From positions 14,995,020 to 15,059,019 of the forward strand of contig ML681995.1 in NCBI GenBank assembly GCA_007922195.1: a DNA stretch of 64,000 nucleotides, read 5' to 3'. The position numbers and the translations under genes were made by a program. This document shows, one piece after another, positions 1 to 11,962 of the stretch. This DNA is from Podocnemis expansa (taxonomy: Eukaryota > Chordata > Testudines > Podocnemididae). Each line of letters begins with the position of its first letter. Positions within the stretch are counted from its first letter, which is position 1. The notes under the pieces were generated by a model. That model saw nothing but the letters and a program-made list of their open reading frames with translations, had not been told where the DNA came from and searched no databases.

Positions 1-40
1 CTAAGGGATTTAGGGTTTGGACACTCAACATCCCTTAAGG

Positions 41-463
41 AAGGGGTAGGCAAACTTTTTGGCTGAAAGGCCACGCCCTCTCTGTAGCAGGCTACATACA
101 GTTGGAGAGAGGCAGGCATTAGAAGGGGAATGGCACCAGAGGCCACATCCTTGAAGTGTACTGGCCACATGTGGATCCCCCCCAGCCCTGGGGGTGGACC
201 AGTCAACCTATGGATGAGACTGCCGTGTCTTGTGGCCTCTGGCCCTCACCCACCCATGGCGCTGTTGCCTGGGAGGGAGGGGAGAGTGACTGCCGCACTC
301 TGGACACAGCCCTACTGAGCCCACATGGTAGGAGAGGGGCAAGGCTTCCTGGACAAAAGGCAGAGCAGCTGCAGCAACTGCATTCCAGGCTGCCAGCTGG
401 GGGGCCAGATGAAAGGCTCAGGCAGGTGTATCTGGCCTATGGGCCAGAGTTCACCCACCCCTG
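41..463. mobile_element. hAT-type MITE, 423 bp
   Basis: A non-autonomous hAT-like DNA element. The left end reads AAGGGGTAGGCAAACTTTTT and the right end is a diverged reverse complement finishing in CACCCACCCCTG. It is flanked by CCTTAAGG (33-40) and CCTTGAGG (464-471), an 8-bp target duplication matching at 7 of 8 positions, as expected for hAT. The interior is GC-rich; reading frames through it resemble no protein I know and are probably chance. The ends resemble Charlie-type hAT termini, but I cannot assign a family. Confidence 0.8.
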
Positions 464-515
464 CCTTGAGGCTTCATCGGAAATCTCAGTCCTTGTGACA
501 AAAAGTGGTCACAGC

Positions 516-689
516 CAATGTTTCCTCTAATTTTTCATAGGCTGTGTGCACGAAAAATTTCTTTGTGTGCACAACAATATTCTGTGTGTGTGCTAATATT
601 AGCATTTTTTTGTGCACACCTTATTTTGTGTGCAGGGGTTTCATGACCTATGTGCATGAGCACACGTGCACAGCTTAGAGGGAACAATG
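516..689. mobile_element. hAT-type MITE, 174 bp, perfect 8-bp target duplication
   Basis: The termini CAATGTTTCCTCTAA and TTAGAGGGAACAATG are near-perfect inverted repeats. GTCACAGC occurs directly outside both ends (508-515 and 690-697). The interior is a TG/CA-rich, partly self-complementary stretch with repeated GTGTGC and GTGCAC words. It has no coding capacity and was presumably mobilised by a hAT transposase encoded elsewhere. Confidence 0.88.
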
Positions 690-697
690 GTCACAGC

Positions 698-2017
698 CTT
701 ATTTTTAAATCTCATCTGCAAGAAAGCACCTCCAGCATATCATATGCCTTCAGACAGGTCTGGGGCAGTAGAAAGAAGCACCATCAAATGAATAACCTTT
801 GAAAATATAATGTCAAAACGTTTGCTGAACAGGTGGGATGTGGACAATGTTTTCCCTCAGGAGTATGTTCTTATCTTAATGCATGCTGCATTCCACTCAC
901 CACCCCCTCATCAAGCAAGTAATATGTACCTCATTCCCAGGAATAAGAAATTACATCACATGTGAAGAGATGGTTCTGTATATGACAAAGCAGTGAGAAT
1001 CCTAAAGGCAGCTGAGTTTGCCACAGAACGAAATGCCATCTAGAAGGATTTGTTTTGAAGCCAAAGGAAATGCTGCATAATTAACATAGTATGAACACTC
1101 TTGCACAGACAAGATGACCTAATACTGTTGGCCTTTTCCCCCTTTAATTTTGACGAGTGCAAGTTACAGCAGATAGTCTTCCATTATTGCAACTAATTGC
1201 GGCACTTGCTTCATTCATTCCATGATACAATACATAGAAGGCTGTGAAAGGCTTGTAAAAAATGTGTTTGCATGTTATTATTATGCAGTTCTGATGTCAA
1301 AATCAGAAAGTCACATGAGGCAAATATATAACAGGAAAGTGACATCAGAAAAGTGCATGATGCAAATCAATTATTCATACTTGGGAATTTAACGAGCGTC
1401 CAAAATGAAACATGAGTGTATTAGGCCTAATTTTTGCGATAGTTACCAGGGCAGGAAAGAGAGATCAACAAAAGGAATTAATGACTAATATGGTTAGGGC
1501 ACAAGATACAAGTTGGTAGAATTATTTGCTATGAATCATTTTCATTGTGAATTTAAGCCTTTTTCACGGTTGTGGATTGCTCAAAATTGATCCCACTTTC
1601 CACATTTCCACTTGATGAGTGTTTGCTAGATGATTTGGATGGACATGGCTTGTTCACTAACTGAGTGCCTTGGCTTGTCTTTATTTGTCCCTTGAAGTTA
1701 GTGACTGGTCTTTTGGTCTTGTTCAGTGCACCCCTGATTGAATGACTTTCTAAAGAAGAGAATAATGACTGACAAATAACACTGCTAGGTATGTATGTTC
1801 AGAGGAATAATCACTCACACTAAAATCTGTGAAATTTTTGGGATCTGTGAGAGTATTTCTGAAAACCCAGCAGTCATTTTTATGCTCATGAATAAATGGT
1901 ATAGATCTGTAAATGGAAGCAAAGCAAAGTCATTCCACTTATCCGAAGGTGCTTGTGAATCTCTTTTTCCATTGCTCAGCTATGTCAGAGAACTAACATT
2001 GCAATATAAAGGGGAGA
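698..2017. other. No gene or recognisable repeat
   Basis: AT-rich sequence with no long reading frame and no repeat signature that I recognise. Confidence 0.5.
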
Positions 2018-2215
2018 CGAATAGTGCAGTGGTTGGGCATTGTCCTAGGACTTAGGAGGCATAAATTCCATCCTTGTCTTTCTGTGCCTCAGTTTCCCTT
2101 GTGTACAGTTGAGAGAACAGCACTACCCATGGGAATTTTGCAAGGAACAATACAATAAAGATTGTGTGGTACTCAGCTACTATAATAATGGGGCTCTAGA
2201 AGAACCTAGGATAGA
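2018..2215 (+). repeat. MIR-type tRNA-derived SINE
   Basis: It begins with a tRNA-like head (TAGTGCAGTGGTTGGGCAT). The diagnostic CTGTGCCTCAGTTTCCC block follows, then a tail with AATAAAGATTGTGTGGTACTC. This order matches MIR/CORE-SINE copies of amniotes. Divergence is high, so it is an old insertion. Confidence 0.7.
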
Positions 2216-3738
2216 TGAAAAGGCAGAATGACTGACATGCAATCATAGTGGCTAGGATGGATCTGTTAGGGGTAAGGATGTGCTGATTGCAAGGGCATGT
2301 GGGCATCTGGAAGATACTTCAGGTTAAAGAGAAGCTTGTCAGTTTAGAAGGCTGGGTATACAGTTTAATCGGCATAAATGGGGGATTTTTCCATGTTCCA
2401 CTGACTGCATGAATTTGGTATTTTAGTTTAATGCTGTAATAGAACATGGAAAATGTATGGAAGCTGTTCAGGGAATGCATGCTTCTTATTTCCTCTGTTG
2501 GACCATTATGGAGCGCAACACTATGGTTACAGGGGGAAAAAAACCCAAAGATTTATTTTCCTTAGCAAAGTGCTAAAATAAATAAATATTTGTTACAAAA
2601 TAGTAAGTAAATCCTCAAAGTTCTTCCCTTGCTCTCCCCTTCCCCTCAGTCCTAATTATCAAGCCTGATCATTCTGGGAATCTGCAGTGCTAACTTACAT
2701 GACCAATTCTCTGTCTGTTGATGTTGTGCTAAGGCTTTAAGTATAAACAATTTTTTTTCCATCAGAGTTTGGAAAATGATTTCTTTTTCATCCCTACGAT
2801 CATATGTTTTTTTATGACTTATACAATAAATCTAACATGATCACTCCTGGGCTACAGATGCACATATGCTGATTGCATTCTTGATGAGAGGACGAGAAAA
2901 GTCAATCTGAAATGTATTAACTAATCAGTGTTTCTAAAAAGTACAAATTAAATAGCATCTTTATATGTGAATATTACGTCTCTTTTATACGACTGTTTGT
3001 CAGGACTCACCTGCCATTCCTATTATCCAAATAATGTTAGTACCTTCCAGTGAATACAACTCTGGATCAAAACAGATGGGTCGGCTCATAAGTGCTCATT
3101 ACTTGAGGTTACTTTTGGAATCGCTCCCTGGTCCTGTGTTACTGCCAGGCTAGAATTCCTTGCTACTGCTTTGGTGCCCCCTATAGGAATGGATATCTGC
3201 CTATCATTAAAGAGTACATGTGGAATAATTCCATGGGGCCAGATTTTTAAATCCTTCAGTCATGCCACCCAACATTTTAAAAGGGACGAGCTTTCATTTA
3301 GAGCTGCAGATGGAGAGGCCACATTGCTCAAAAATTGGCAGTTCCCTTTAACGCTTCAAGCCAGATTTCCATAAGAGCCTCCCATCCTCCAGCTCTTTTG
3401 AAAATCTAGCCATATATTTTGATGAGGTTGCCACGGTCAGCTGATAAAATCCAGTTCCTTCTGCTTACTGGAAATGAGTGACATTCACCTCCATACAGAG
3501 AACCTGCACAAGGCAAGGGATATGTCCACCTGTGATTATGGGGTGTGACTGCAGTTTGTGTGACATATTCAAGCTAGATTTAAACTACTTGAGCAGCTAA
3601 TGATGAAGCCTGGGTTGCTGTGGCTTCCCTGTTACCAGTCCCTGCACTAGCTAGCTAATTTAAAGGTAGGTCAGGTGTGTTTACATAAGCCGCTATCACA
3701 CCCTGTGATTGCAGGATGGGCATACCCTTAGGCACCAT
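2216..3738. other. No gene or recognisable repeat
   Basis: AT-rich sequence. The short reading frames have no recognisable domain and no plausible splice context. Confidence 0.5.
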
Positions 3739-4183
3739 CAGGCGTGGCCAAACTGCAGCTCAGGAGCCACATGTGGCTCTTTGATGAAAAACTGTGGCTC
3801 CCGAAAGAAAGTCAGCAAATCAATTTAGGAAAGCAGCCCCAGCCTAGGAGTTCAGGAGGGGGTCGGGATGGTGGGGAGAAGTGCAGCATGGTCAGGATTT
3901 TAAATAACTCGCCACTAGCCTGCAGTCTTCTACATTGAGCAGTAGCTAAGTTTTTACTGTATAGGCCTAGTTTTGATGGTAACCTTAAGTAATTATTAGA
4001 ATCTGACATTAGCAGGATCAATATTTGTCCTCTTTTTACAATAAAATTAAAGTGTGCAATGAATTTTAAACTTAGTAATTTTGGGGTAGGTAAAAGTATA
4101 TGGCTATATGCCTCAGTGCGGCACTCAAAGGTTTAATATTCAACTTGTGTGGCTCTTGAGTCCCACAAGTTTGTCCATCCCTG
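3739..4183. mobile_element. hAT-type MITE, 445 bp
   Basis: The left end CAGGCGTGGCCAAACTGCAG pairs with the right end CAAGTTTGTCCATCCCTG as diverged inverted repeats. The flanks GGCACCAT (3731-3738) and GGCATCAC (4184-4191) agree at 6 of 8 positions, consistent with an aged hAT target duplication. Subterminal GTGGCTCTTTGATG and TGTGGCTCTTGAG are also complementary to upstream words, giving a foldback character. Confidence 0.75.
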
Positions 4184-7100
4184 GGCATCACTTAACGCCA
4201 CGCTACAACCTAGGCTTGGCTCAGTCCCATTTTGTTCTGTTAGATGACTGAAGGACGACCAGCCATCTTAGTTTCAACGCCATCTTCACATCCCCGAAGG
4301 TAGTTAGCATTTCTTCACACTAGCTGAGCAACATTACAAAATAAATAAATAAATAAATAAATAAAAATGGCAAACAAAACCTGAATCCCTAGCAAACTCC
4401 CAATTGGTTTTAATGCCTTTCATTTGCATTTATCTGTTCAGGATGTGACTTTCCAATCCTGAAAGCAAATATTGAACAAACTATATAATGGACTTTAGAC
4501 ACCACTCTCACCCCTGAAGCAACTCCAGCACGTTCTTCACAGGACTCAGTGGCTGTTGTCTTTAGTGGCAGCTCATCCTGTGGAAAGGACAGCAGAACTC
4601 AGCCCTATTTTCTGTATATCTGTCCCTCTACACATCTGATTCCAAAGATGTCAGATTACAGTGAGAAAAAGCCAGACTACTAAAAATCAGGAGATCTACA
4701 AAATTATAGAAATAGTTTCTGACAAACTTCAGTTTTGTTGAGGTTTCTAGTGAGGATCAAATTCAATATAGAATCTAAATTGGTGTAAAAATTGTTTTAA
4801 AAACCCTAAAAATCTATTTCCGGGGGGGTAGCTGTGCTAAAAGACTAGGTAAATCTTTGGGATCTATCCATGATAATCATTGAGCAACAAAAAAGGCAGG
4901 AAATGTGGGAAGGGATTTGTGGTTTTAATGTCATCAAAATGACACACATTTGGCTTGTAAAACAATACAATAGGATGGGAGAAGCCCAGCTCAAAAGATT
5001 GGTAACAAAGTTTAATCATGCACCATTACTCTGCACTTACGTAGAGCAGGGTGAGGTTTTCAACAAAAGGAAATGAGGACTTTGGCTTGAGAAACACAGG
5101 TAACTGAATGGACAGCCACTGGCTTTGTATACTTATCTCTGTTCAGAAGTAGAAAATGATTACTAAGAAGCAATAAAGGATACAAGTCATCAGATAATTT
5201 GCACTCAAGTTAATATTTATCTCCCTCTGTAACATTTTAATGAATTCAATTTCTTTTGCAATTTCTCAAACCTATAGTTAACATTTGTGCCTAGGATTCT
5301 TCTTTTAATGGGAAAAAGCAATTTATAGCAACTCTGTAAAAGGGCTCCTCTGATACCCAAACACCTTTTAACCAGAGTGCCAAGCAACCATCATGAATCC
5401 AACAAAGTACATTATTAACCATTACTTGCAGTTGTCTCCAGATATGGATAATTCTATCTCATTGTGTTTTCAGGTTGTGACTGGAAAAGTTCAAGAGCAA
5501 AATACTGTTAAAATCACAGGGTGTTCCACTGTAGCTGGAAAAAAGAATGAGTTAATTTCTGTGCCATCAATTTTCTTTCTTAGTTCAAAGCATAGATTCC
5601 AAGCATGATGCTACATTAATAGCACTAAAGAATGCACAGTTCCCAACTTTTTTAGATTTTACTGTGAGGTTCCCAATATTTGACATTGTTCTTAAAGGCC
5701 CTGGTCCTGGAGTCATGTGACTATATAAGACGCTCTCCTTTTATTTAACAGAATTGCCTCTAGCCTTCATGATTGTGGAGAAAAGCTCCAAAAACAAATC
5801 AGCTCCCATGATCTTTAAAGCTATCTCATGGTATTTTGGGACCTGACTCCAGGTTTTTGAATGTTTGGCATTGGTGGTGTTGAAAATGACACCCTCTGTT
5901 TCAGACACCGAACGGGATTATAGCAGAGTTTGAATAGTTAGATTTCTCACGTGAAATGGTCCTCAAGTGTGTTCTGAGGAGACCATTTCTAGGGGTGAAA
6001 ATGTAGAGTTACTAATTCCACAGAGCAGGATCACTTTCATAGTTTGTATGACCTTGTTAGTGCCACTACCTATTTAGGCTTCTGGGAGAGCATGACGTTT
6101 GATGTGGGAGCAGGGACAAGGTACCATGACAATCCCTGGAGCCAAATCTTATCATTTGAGGAGTCATAGGGCCATTCTAAATTGTGCTATCTTGTATCAC
6201 ACTCTAGGGACTGTTCCACCAGTATCTGATTGGTAAGAGATTTCCTGCAATGGTCCTTTGCTTCCCCAGACTGTTCATGCTCCAGCCCCTGCTGTCATTT
6301 ATGCGTCTAGTGCCAGGGAAGATTTAGAAGGAACTGTTGTAAAGCTGGGTGTGATGGTTTTAAGCAAACACGGGATTCTCCTGTATCAGGGACTCCTCAT
6401 CAACCCTGTTAGTGCTAGTTTAAGGCCCCCTTGCAAGTGGATCTTAGTTGGGACTGAGGATCTGGTTCCAAACGTACTAGAATCACTTTCACCCATGTTT
6501 ACTAAAGCAGATTGTGATGTGCCCCTCTGTAATCTGAGCTGGTGAATGAGCGTGCACCTCAAACGGTCACTCTTGTGGGCTTATGCAATGGTGTGACCCC
6601 TGGCCAGTGTGTCCAGGCTGAGATCCAACCCTAGGAACAAGATGTTGTCCACTGAATACTGCAAATTCATATGTTCATCAGTTTATCAAAGAAATTGATA
6701 GGTACCAGCCTTGTCACTTGAAATGGAGTTGCTAACACAGCTTAAACCAACAGCACTGCTTTAGATCAAACAAACAAATGGGTGTACTTAGTACAGAGTG
6801 ATTTTAAATGATTATAAGTGAAAGGAAATCAGGTCAAATTTGATCAAGAGACATTAAAAGGCAAACTACATTTGAAACTAAGCTTAACACTTGAGCACTT
6901 ACAAGCTCACTTACACTCAGATGATGTTCATCTTCATCCAGACCCTCCCCTTGTAGTTAGCATTTCACTTCCTTGGCGGTGTTTGTAGATGGATGTGGAA
7001 CAGAGAAAGAGAAAGCAGCAAAATGTCTCTTCTTTTTAAAATGTTCCCTTATCTCCCCATCCTCCTTCCCGGTCAGGAGACAAACAGTGTCCATGTATGG

Positions 7101-7202
7101 TTCCTTCCATGACCTGAGTCACTGTGGTCCTTTGTGGATTCATTTGTTGGTGTTTGGGACAGTGCTGGAAGGCCGGCCTGGGTTGTTCCATACAAGTCCT
7201 AA
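4184..7202. other. No gene; one (ATAA)n microsatellite
   Basis: It contains an (ATAA)n run at about 4338-4366. Otherwise I see only AT-rich unique-looking DNA with short, domain-free reading frames. Confidence 0.5.
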
Positions 7203-8080
7203 TGCAACAAACAAGGGTCTTGTGGCACTGAAAGGCTAACAAAGTCCTAATGCAGTGAAAATTGCTCCTCAGATCTGTACAGTTTTGTCTAGATCTGTCT
7301 CAAGTCAGGAGACACATATGTGAGATGAGGAGTCCTGTGGCACTTCTAAAGACTAACGAATTTATTTACTGCGTGAGCTTTCATGGGAGAAAACCCCACT
7401 TTGTCAGACACTTTAGTGAAGTGGAATTTTCTCCCACGAAAGTTCATGTGGTAAATAAATTTGTTAGTCTTCCAGGACTGGCTCAAGGGGGTCTGGTGCC
7501 CCAAGCCAGCTATTTCCACCCCCTGGGGTGGGGTGGAACTCAGTATTCACTCTGGGCCAGCTTGCCCCACCTCCCGCAGTGGCAAGCAGCTCGCCTGGAG
7601 GCAGAGACGGCCAGCCCATAAGGTGGACCCTGCTGCCTCGCTCCACATCTGGGCTGGCCTCCCTGCCCCTAGGACAGAACAGCCAGCCCAGGAGCAGAAT
7701 GGGCTGGCCCAGAGGCTGGGCTCCACTCTCCCACCCCTCCTCTAGGCCAGCTGTTCTGTGCTGGGGACAGGGCGAGCCTTCCCAGAGGTGTGGCAAGGGA
7801 ACAGGGTCCGCCCCATGGGCCAGCCTGACCCAGCCCCAGTGTGGATCCACACCACACCTAAGATGGGCTGCCCCAAGCCATGGCCTTATTGGCTTATGAC
7901 TGGAGCAAGCCCCGTAGTCTTCCAAAGTGCCACAGGACTCCTTATGTCTCCTGGCTTGAGATAGATCTAGGCAAAACTGTACAGATCTGAGGAGCAATTT
8001 TCATCTCATTAGGACTTTGTTAGTCTTTAAATGCCACAGGATTCCTTGTTGGTTTTGCTGAACCAGACTAACATTACTAC
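7203..8080. mobile_element. Penelope-like 3' palindrome, hAT element in its right arm
   Basis: A foldback centred near 7426. The left arm (about 7203-7425) is the PLE tail read antisense (GTGGCACTTCTAAAGACTAAC, then TTTCATGGGAGAAAA). The right arm (7427-7472 plus 7923-8080) is the same tail read sense (TTTTCTCCCACGAAAG, then GTGCCACAGGACTCCTT). The arms extend outward with a shared block, CTCAGATCTGTACAGTTTTG at about 7270 and its complement near 7970. A second, outer copy of the tail closes both ends. The right arm is split by the hAT element at 7473-7914. Without that insert each arm is about 200 bp. Confidence 0.82.
7473..7914. mobile_element. GC-rich hAT-type element nested in the PLE palindrome
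   Basis: A 442-bp GC-rich insertion whose ends CAGGACTGGCTC and GAGCAAGCCCCG are inverted at 9 of 12 positions. It is flanked by perfect 8-bp copies of TAGTCTTC (7465-7472 and 7915-7922), which belong to the PLE tail it interrupted. Several long frames cross it on both strands; they are side effects of the high GC content and few stops, not genes. Confidence 0.85.
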
Positions 8081-9020
8081 ACCTTTGGTATTTGATATTT
8101 GAGACTATTACATAGTGTATCCTCGTAACCATTGACATGGCATTGCAACAAATGTATTACTATAACAACAATGTTCAAAATGGCATGATAATTCCAGAAA
8201 CATGTTACATGACATACTTTGCATTGAACAATGCACAGTCTTACCCTAAAGGTGACCACAGGAGAGCAGTGCATCACACAGGCAGTTAACTGAATAATAC
8301 AAAGCGTAGTTTTGCACTCTGATCTCCTAAGAAATGCCACTCATACCATAAATGCCCCTTTGTGTTATTTCTTGTTTGATTTCACCGTCATTTAGCTGGA
8401 TTTTCTGTGGAAGGCTAAAGACACAACTATATCCTCTCGGCAGCTTTGTTCTCAGTATAGCTGTTTAAAATATCATTCCTTACAACAGTTTTTCCATCTG
8501 TATCATTCTTTAATAAAAAAAAGACTGTAAAAATGCCTTAACTGGCAGCACACCATGAGCTAAGAAAAATGTTCATGATGAGAACATTTATGCCTTTTGG
8601 CATGGTTCATGTGGATTCTAGCAACATCATAGATTCAGTAATTAATCCATAAAGTTGTTTGATTTTTTCTTTACGTATCAAAATTGGAAAAGCTGCTTCC
8701 AAGTTTCCTGATTTACAACGTGATGATAGTGAAATATCATGAGACAGTCCTTTTTTCTCATGTTCCACCTTCCAAAATAAACTTATTTAAAACCAGATTC
8801 AGCAGTCCTTGGTTCTTTTTTTAAAATAATTAGGTTTCTCCTTTATCTGGTGGCAAACCAAGATTTTTTATGAACAGCGAGTTCCAGCCTTATATTCTGT
8901 GCTGACTTGTGCCCCATCCATTCCCATGGAAGTCAATGGGATTGCACTCGGTAAGTAGACCTTGTGGGTAGCAGGTGTAAGGCAGAATTTAGCCATATTG
9001 TCTCATCTTGGAGACTCCAA
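8081..9020. other. No gene or recognisable repeat
   Basis: AT-rich sequence. Near 8915 there is a short CCCATGGAAGTCAATGGG-like motif that recurs elsewhere in the window. Confidence 0.5.
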
Positions 9021-9365
9021 GTTCATAGATTCATAAATTCCAATGGCAAAAGGGACTACTGTGATCATCTAACTTTGCTGTCCTGTATAATACAAGTAAA
9101 GGATTTCCCAGAATTAACTCCTATTGGAACAGAGCATGTCTTCTGAGGGGGGAGGGAGAATCCAATCTTGATTGTTAAGTTGCCAGTGATGGAAAATCTT
9201 CCAGAACCCTTGGTAAGTGATTCCAGTGTTTAATTACCCACACTGTTAAAAACATATGCCCTGTTCCCACTCTGAATTTGTTTCACTTCAGCTTCCGGTC
9301 ATAGATTTTATTACACTCTTGTATGCTAGACCAAAGATCGTTTATCAAATGTATTCCGTATGTAG
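9021..9365 (-). mobile_element. L3-like CR1 LINE 3' end, antisense
   Basis: Read on the minus strand this is the C-terminal and 3' untranslated part of an old CR1/L3-type LINE. Diagnostic words on the plus strand are TTCATAGATTCATAAATTCC, GTGATCATCTAACTT, GCCAGTGATGGAAAATCTTC and CAGTGTTTAATTACCC. The LINE 5' side lies to the right; the piece at 9640-9790 is probably the same insertion. Confidence 0.75.
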
Positions 9366-9374
9366 GTACATATA

Positions 9375-9495
9375 GGGTATGTCTATGCTGCAAGCTGATA
9401 GTGTGATTCCAAGCTTGAGGAGACATACTTTTCTAGTTCTGAATAACCTAGCACATTAAAAATAGAATAGCCACAGCAGCATGACGGATGGGAGG
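9375..9495. mobile_element. Truncated MITE with GGGTATGTCTATGCTG end
   Basis: GGGTATGTCTATGCTGCAAG at the left resembles the terminal repeat of the larger MITEs here. The following text (AAGCTTGAGGAGACATAC, then AAAAATAGAATAGCCAC) is self-contained, but no matching right end is visible. It lies between two pieces of the antisense CR1 and probably inserted into it. Confidence 0.5.
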
Positions 9496-9639
9496 GCCTA
9501 GCTGTTCGGTGTATCTTGATCACCCATTACCCTTTGCTTTGTTAAGCTAAAAGACTGAGCTTCTTGAGTTTACCACTACGAGGCATGGTTTTTCAGTCCC
9601 TAAATCATTCTCGTGGCTCATCTCTGACCATTCTACAGA

Positions 9640-9790
9640 TTGTCAATGTCCGTCTTGACGTGTGGACACCAGAACTGGACACAGTATACAGTGTACCAAA
9701 TACAGAGATAAAATAACTGCTTTACTTCTATTCAAGATTCCCCTCTTTATGCATCCAAGAATCACATCAACCCCTTACATGTTGCCAGGA
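9640..9790 (-). mobile_element. CR1/L3-like LINE fragment, antisense
   Basis: ACCAGAACTGGACACAGTAT, followed by CTTTATGCATCCAAGAATCACATC, matches the region of CR1/L3 elements upstream of the 9021-9365 tail. Same orientation; probably the same insertion, separated by the truncated MITE. Confidence 0.6.
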
Positions 9791-9903
9791 TCTGAAGGAG
9801 TCTTCAAAGCATCTGACAAAATGGGATTTTCTCCCCTGAAAGCTCATGCAAAAAATAAATGTGTTAGTCTTTAAGTGCCACAGGACTCCTTGTTTGTTTG
9901 ATT
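9791..9903 (+). mobile_element. Penelope-like 3' tail, sense
   Basis: A solo PLE 3' unit: AGCATCTGACAAAATGGG, TTTTCTCCCCTGAAAGC, AAATAAATGTGTTAGTC, then AAGTGCCACAGGACTCC and a T/G-rich end. The hammerhead-like core is degraded (CTGACAA instead of CTGANGA). Confidence 0.8.
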
Positions 9904-11151
9904 AACCCCTTAGTTACTTCAGAAGAAAATGGTACATTTCCACACAGGTATTACCCATCTTTCATTGCATCACCAGAAATTTCAGGTCATTCAGGTAACC
10001 TGCCTGACAGGAATCAAAGGAGTTTTGCTTTTAAATAAAGGCTTTTCTCTTTTCTAAGAATTGCTTTCTTTTTAAGGCATGTTGTTTCTCTGTCTCCCCC
10101 AGAGAAGTGATCTGAATGTGTCTGTGGCCCAGACAGATGGTTCTAGTCACTGCCTTCGTGTCAGTCCACAAATGCTGAGAACATATTGATTAAAGATGCT
10201 CAAGAGATAGGAAGGGGGGAAATCATAATTTTTCTGTCTCCAGAATTTTCTCCAATTTCAGAATTTGGAGAGTAGAGCTGCAGCTTGTTGGGAATTTTTC
10301 AACAACTTTTTTTTCAGGAGGGAAAAAAAAAGTTTGATTTGTCAAAACCGAGACTGCTCATGAAATAATGCTTGTTCTGAGCCATCTCAAAACTAAGAAA
10401 ATATTTGGCGGGAAACAGAGTTTCAAAATTGTTGTAATGAGACATTTTGTCAATTTTGAAATGTGAAATGTCAGTGGTTTTTTTAATCAAAAAGATTTTT
10501 TATTTTTGAAATTTTCATAAATGTAGCCAAAAATGGTTAAAGGAAAAAGGTCAAAATGGAAACAAAATCTATTGAAATGATCAAAAAACATTTCAATTGC
10601 CCCAGATTCTTCTGTCAGTTCATGAATATTGTTGAGCTTTTATCTTTTAGTCTTGATTTCATTTGTGGTAGGAACAGTTTTAGAAATCTCAAAAATTCTC
10701 ACAGGATGGGAAATCGATTTCCAGTCCCTCCATATGGTGGGTCTGGTTGGCTGTTTCCCAGCATCTCTGTAGTCATTTACACCTGATAAAAGTGGGTGTA
10801 AAACTCAGTGTATTCACTTTGCACAGGACTAAATGACTGCACGTGGTGCAGTATCAGGCCCTATGACTCTCAGTCTCAGCAAACGTGTTCTTCTGCCTAC
10901 CACCCCCTGCAGAATTCTGCCATCCCCTTCTGTGGTTGGTCATTACAGCACTTCTGAGCCATCCACTCAGCTCTGCTGCAAAAGCCACCTCTCCACTCAC
11001 TCATCCTGCCATATGTTCAGTTTTATGTGATGACAATTAAGGCAGGAAAGAAAAATTTGCCAAACTAAAGTCCTAACTATTTGTTTTCCAAGCACAAAAA
11101 ACAGGCTGTGTGTGTTCTCTCTCCAAGTCTTTATTTAGACCATAAAAGCAT
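9904..11151. other. No gene or recognisable repeat
   Basis: AT-rich sequence with several near-homopolymer runs of A or T around 10260-10560. Confidence 0.5.
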
Positions 11152-11396
11152 AGAATCATAAAAACTGGAAGGGGCCATAAGAGGTGATCAAATCCAGTCC
11201 TTTTCACTCCTGGAAGGACCAAATACCACCTCAAACCATCCCTGACATGTGTTTGTCTAACCTGCTCTTAAACACTTCCAGTGATGGAGGTTCCACAACC
11301 TGCCTGGGAAACTTATTCCAGTTGTTAATCACCCTGTTGGTTAGGAATTTTTTCCTAATGGCCAAAAGCAACGAGGAGAGGATGAATAGATGGTAG
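11152..11396 (-). mobile_element. CR1 LINE 3' end, antisense
   Basis: AGAATCATAAAAACTGGAAG starts the inverted 3' tail. AACACTTCCAGTGATGGAGG, CCAGTTGTTAATCACCC and TTAGGAATTTTTTCCTAATG are the complement of the C-terminal CR1 coding and tail region. 5' truncated, as is usual for CR1. Confidence 0.85.
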
Positions 11397-11595
11397 GTGC
11401 CCATGAGACAGAAAGCAAAATGTGTCACTCACACTAGGCTAGAGTGGATATTTAGGCACCGCCATTCAGAAGGTCATGTGCGATCTTCCCAAATGTGAGT
11501 TGGGAATATGCCCCAAGGTTCATTCCACAAGCCTTCCCTAAATCCCTTGCTGATGTCTATGTGCTCTGGTTCTATCCGGAGTCCTCTGATAGTTG

Positions 11596-11855
11596 AAGTC
11601 ACCTCCTGCAGGAGTGGTATCCTATTCTCCTAAGTGACTCTATTAAGTCAACTTAAGCCAGGATAGCCCCTTAAGTGACTTAATAAAGTTGATTTAAGTC
11701 AGAGGACCTGCTTAAAGTCGACTTTATTAAGTCAAGTAGCTATCCTGGCTAGAATCAACTTAATAAAATGTGGACTCTCTAAATCGACTTAATAAACTCA
11801 ACTTTAAGTCAACCTTGTTAAGTCTACTTAACTGAGCTCTCTAGTGTAGATATAG
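11596..11855. mobile_element. MITE with AAGTCGACTT palindrome array
   Basis: Repeated AAGTCAACTTAA, GACTTAATAAAGT and the perfect palindrome AAAGTCGACTTT (near 11716) fill this stretch. The right end AGTGTAGATATAGC is a decayed form of the AGTGTAGACATAGCC terminus used by other MITEs here. The left terminus is poorly preserved (GGTATCCTATTCTC near 11614), so the start is approximate. Confidence 0.7.
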
Positions 11856-11962
11856 CTGTTGTGAAAAAGGCACAATCCTCGAGCAGCCTTCACAATGAAA
11901 AATCTATACATCCATTTTTAAAAGACATTCACTAGAAGGAAATTGCCTATCTTTCTTTCTAT

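Noticed and set aside
7464..7997. A 177-codon minus-strand frame
   Set aside because: It runs across a hAT element and a PLE arm; the matching start on the plus strand is the inverted arm, so it is a repeat artefact.
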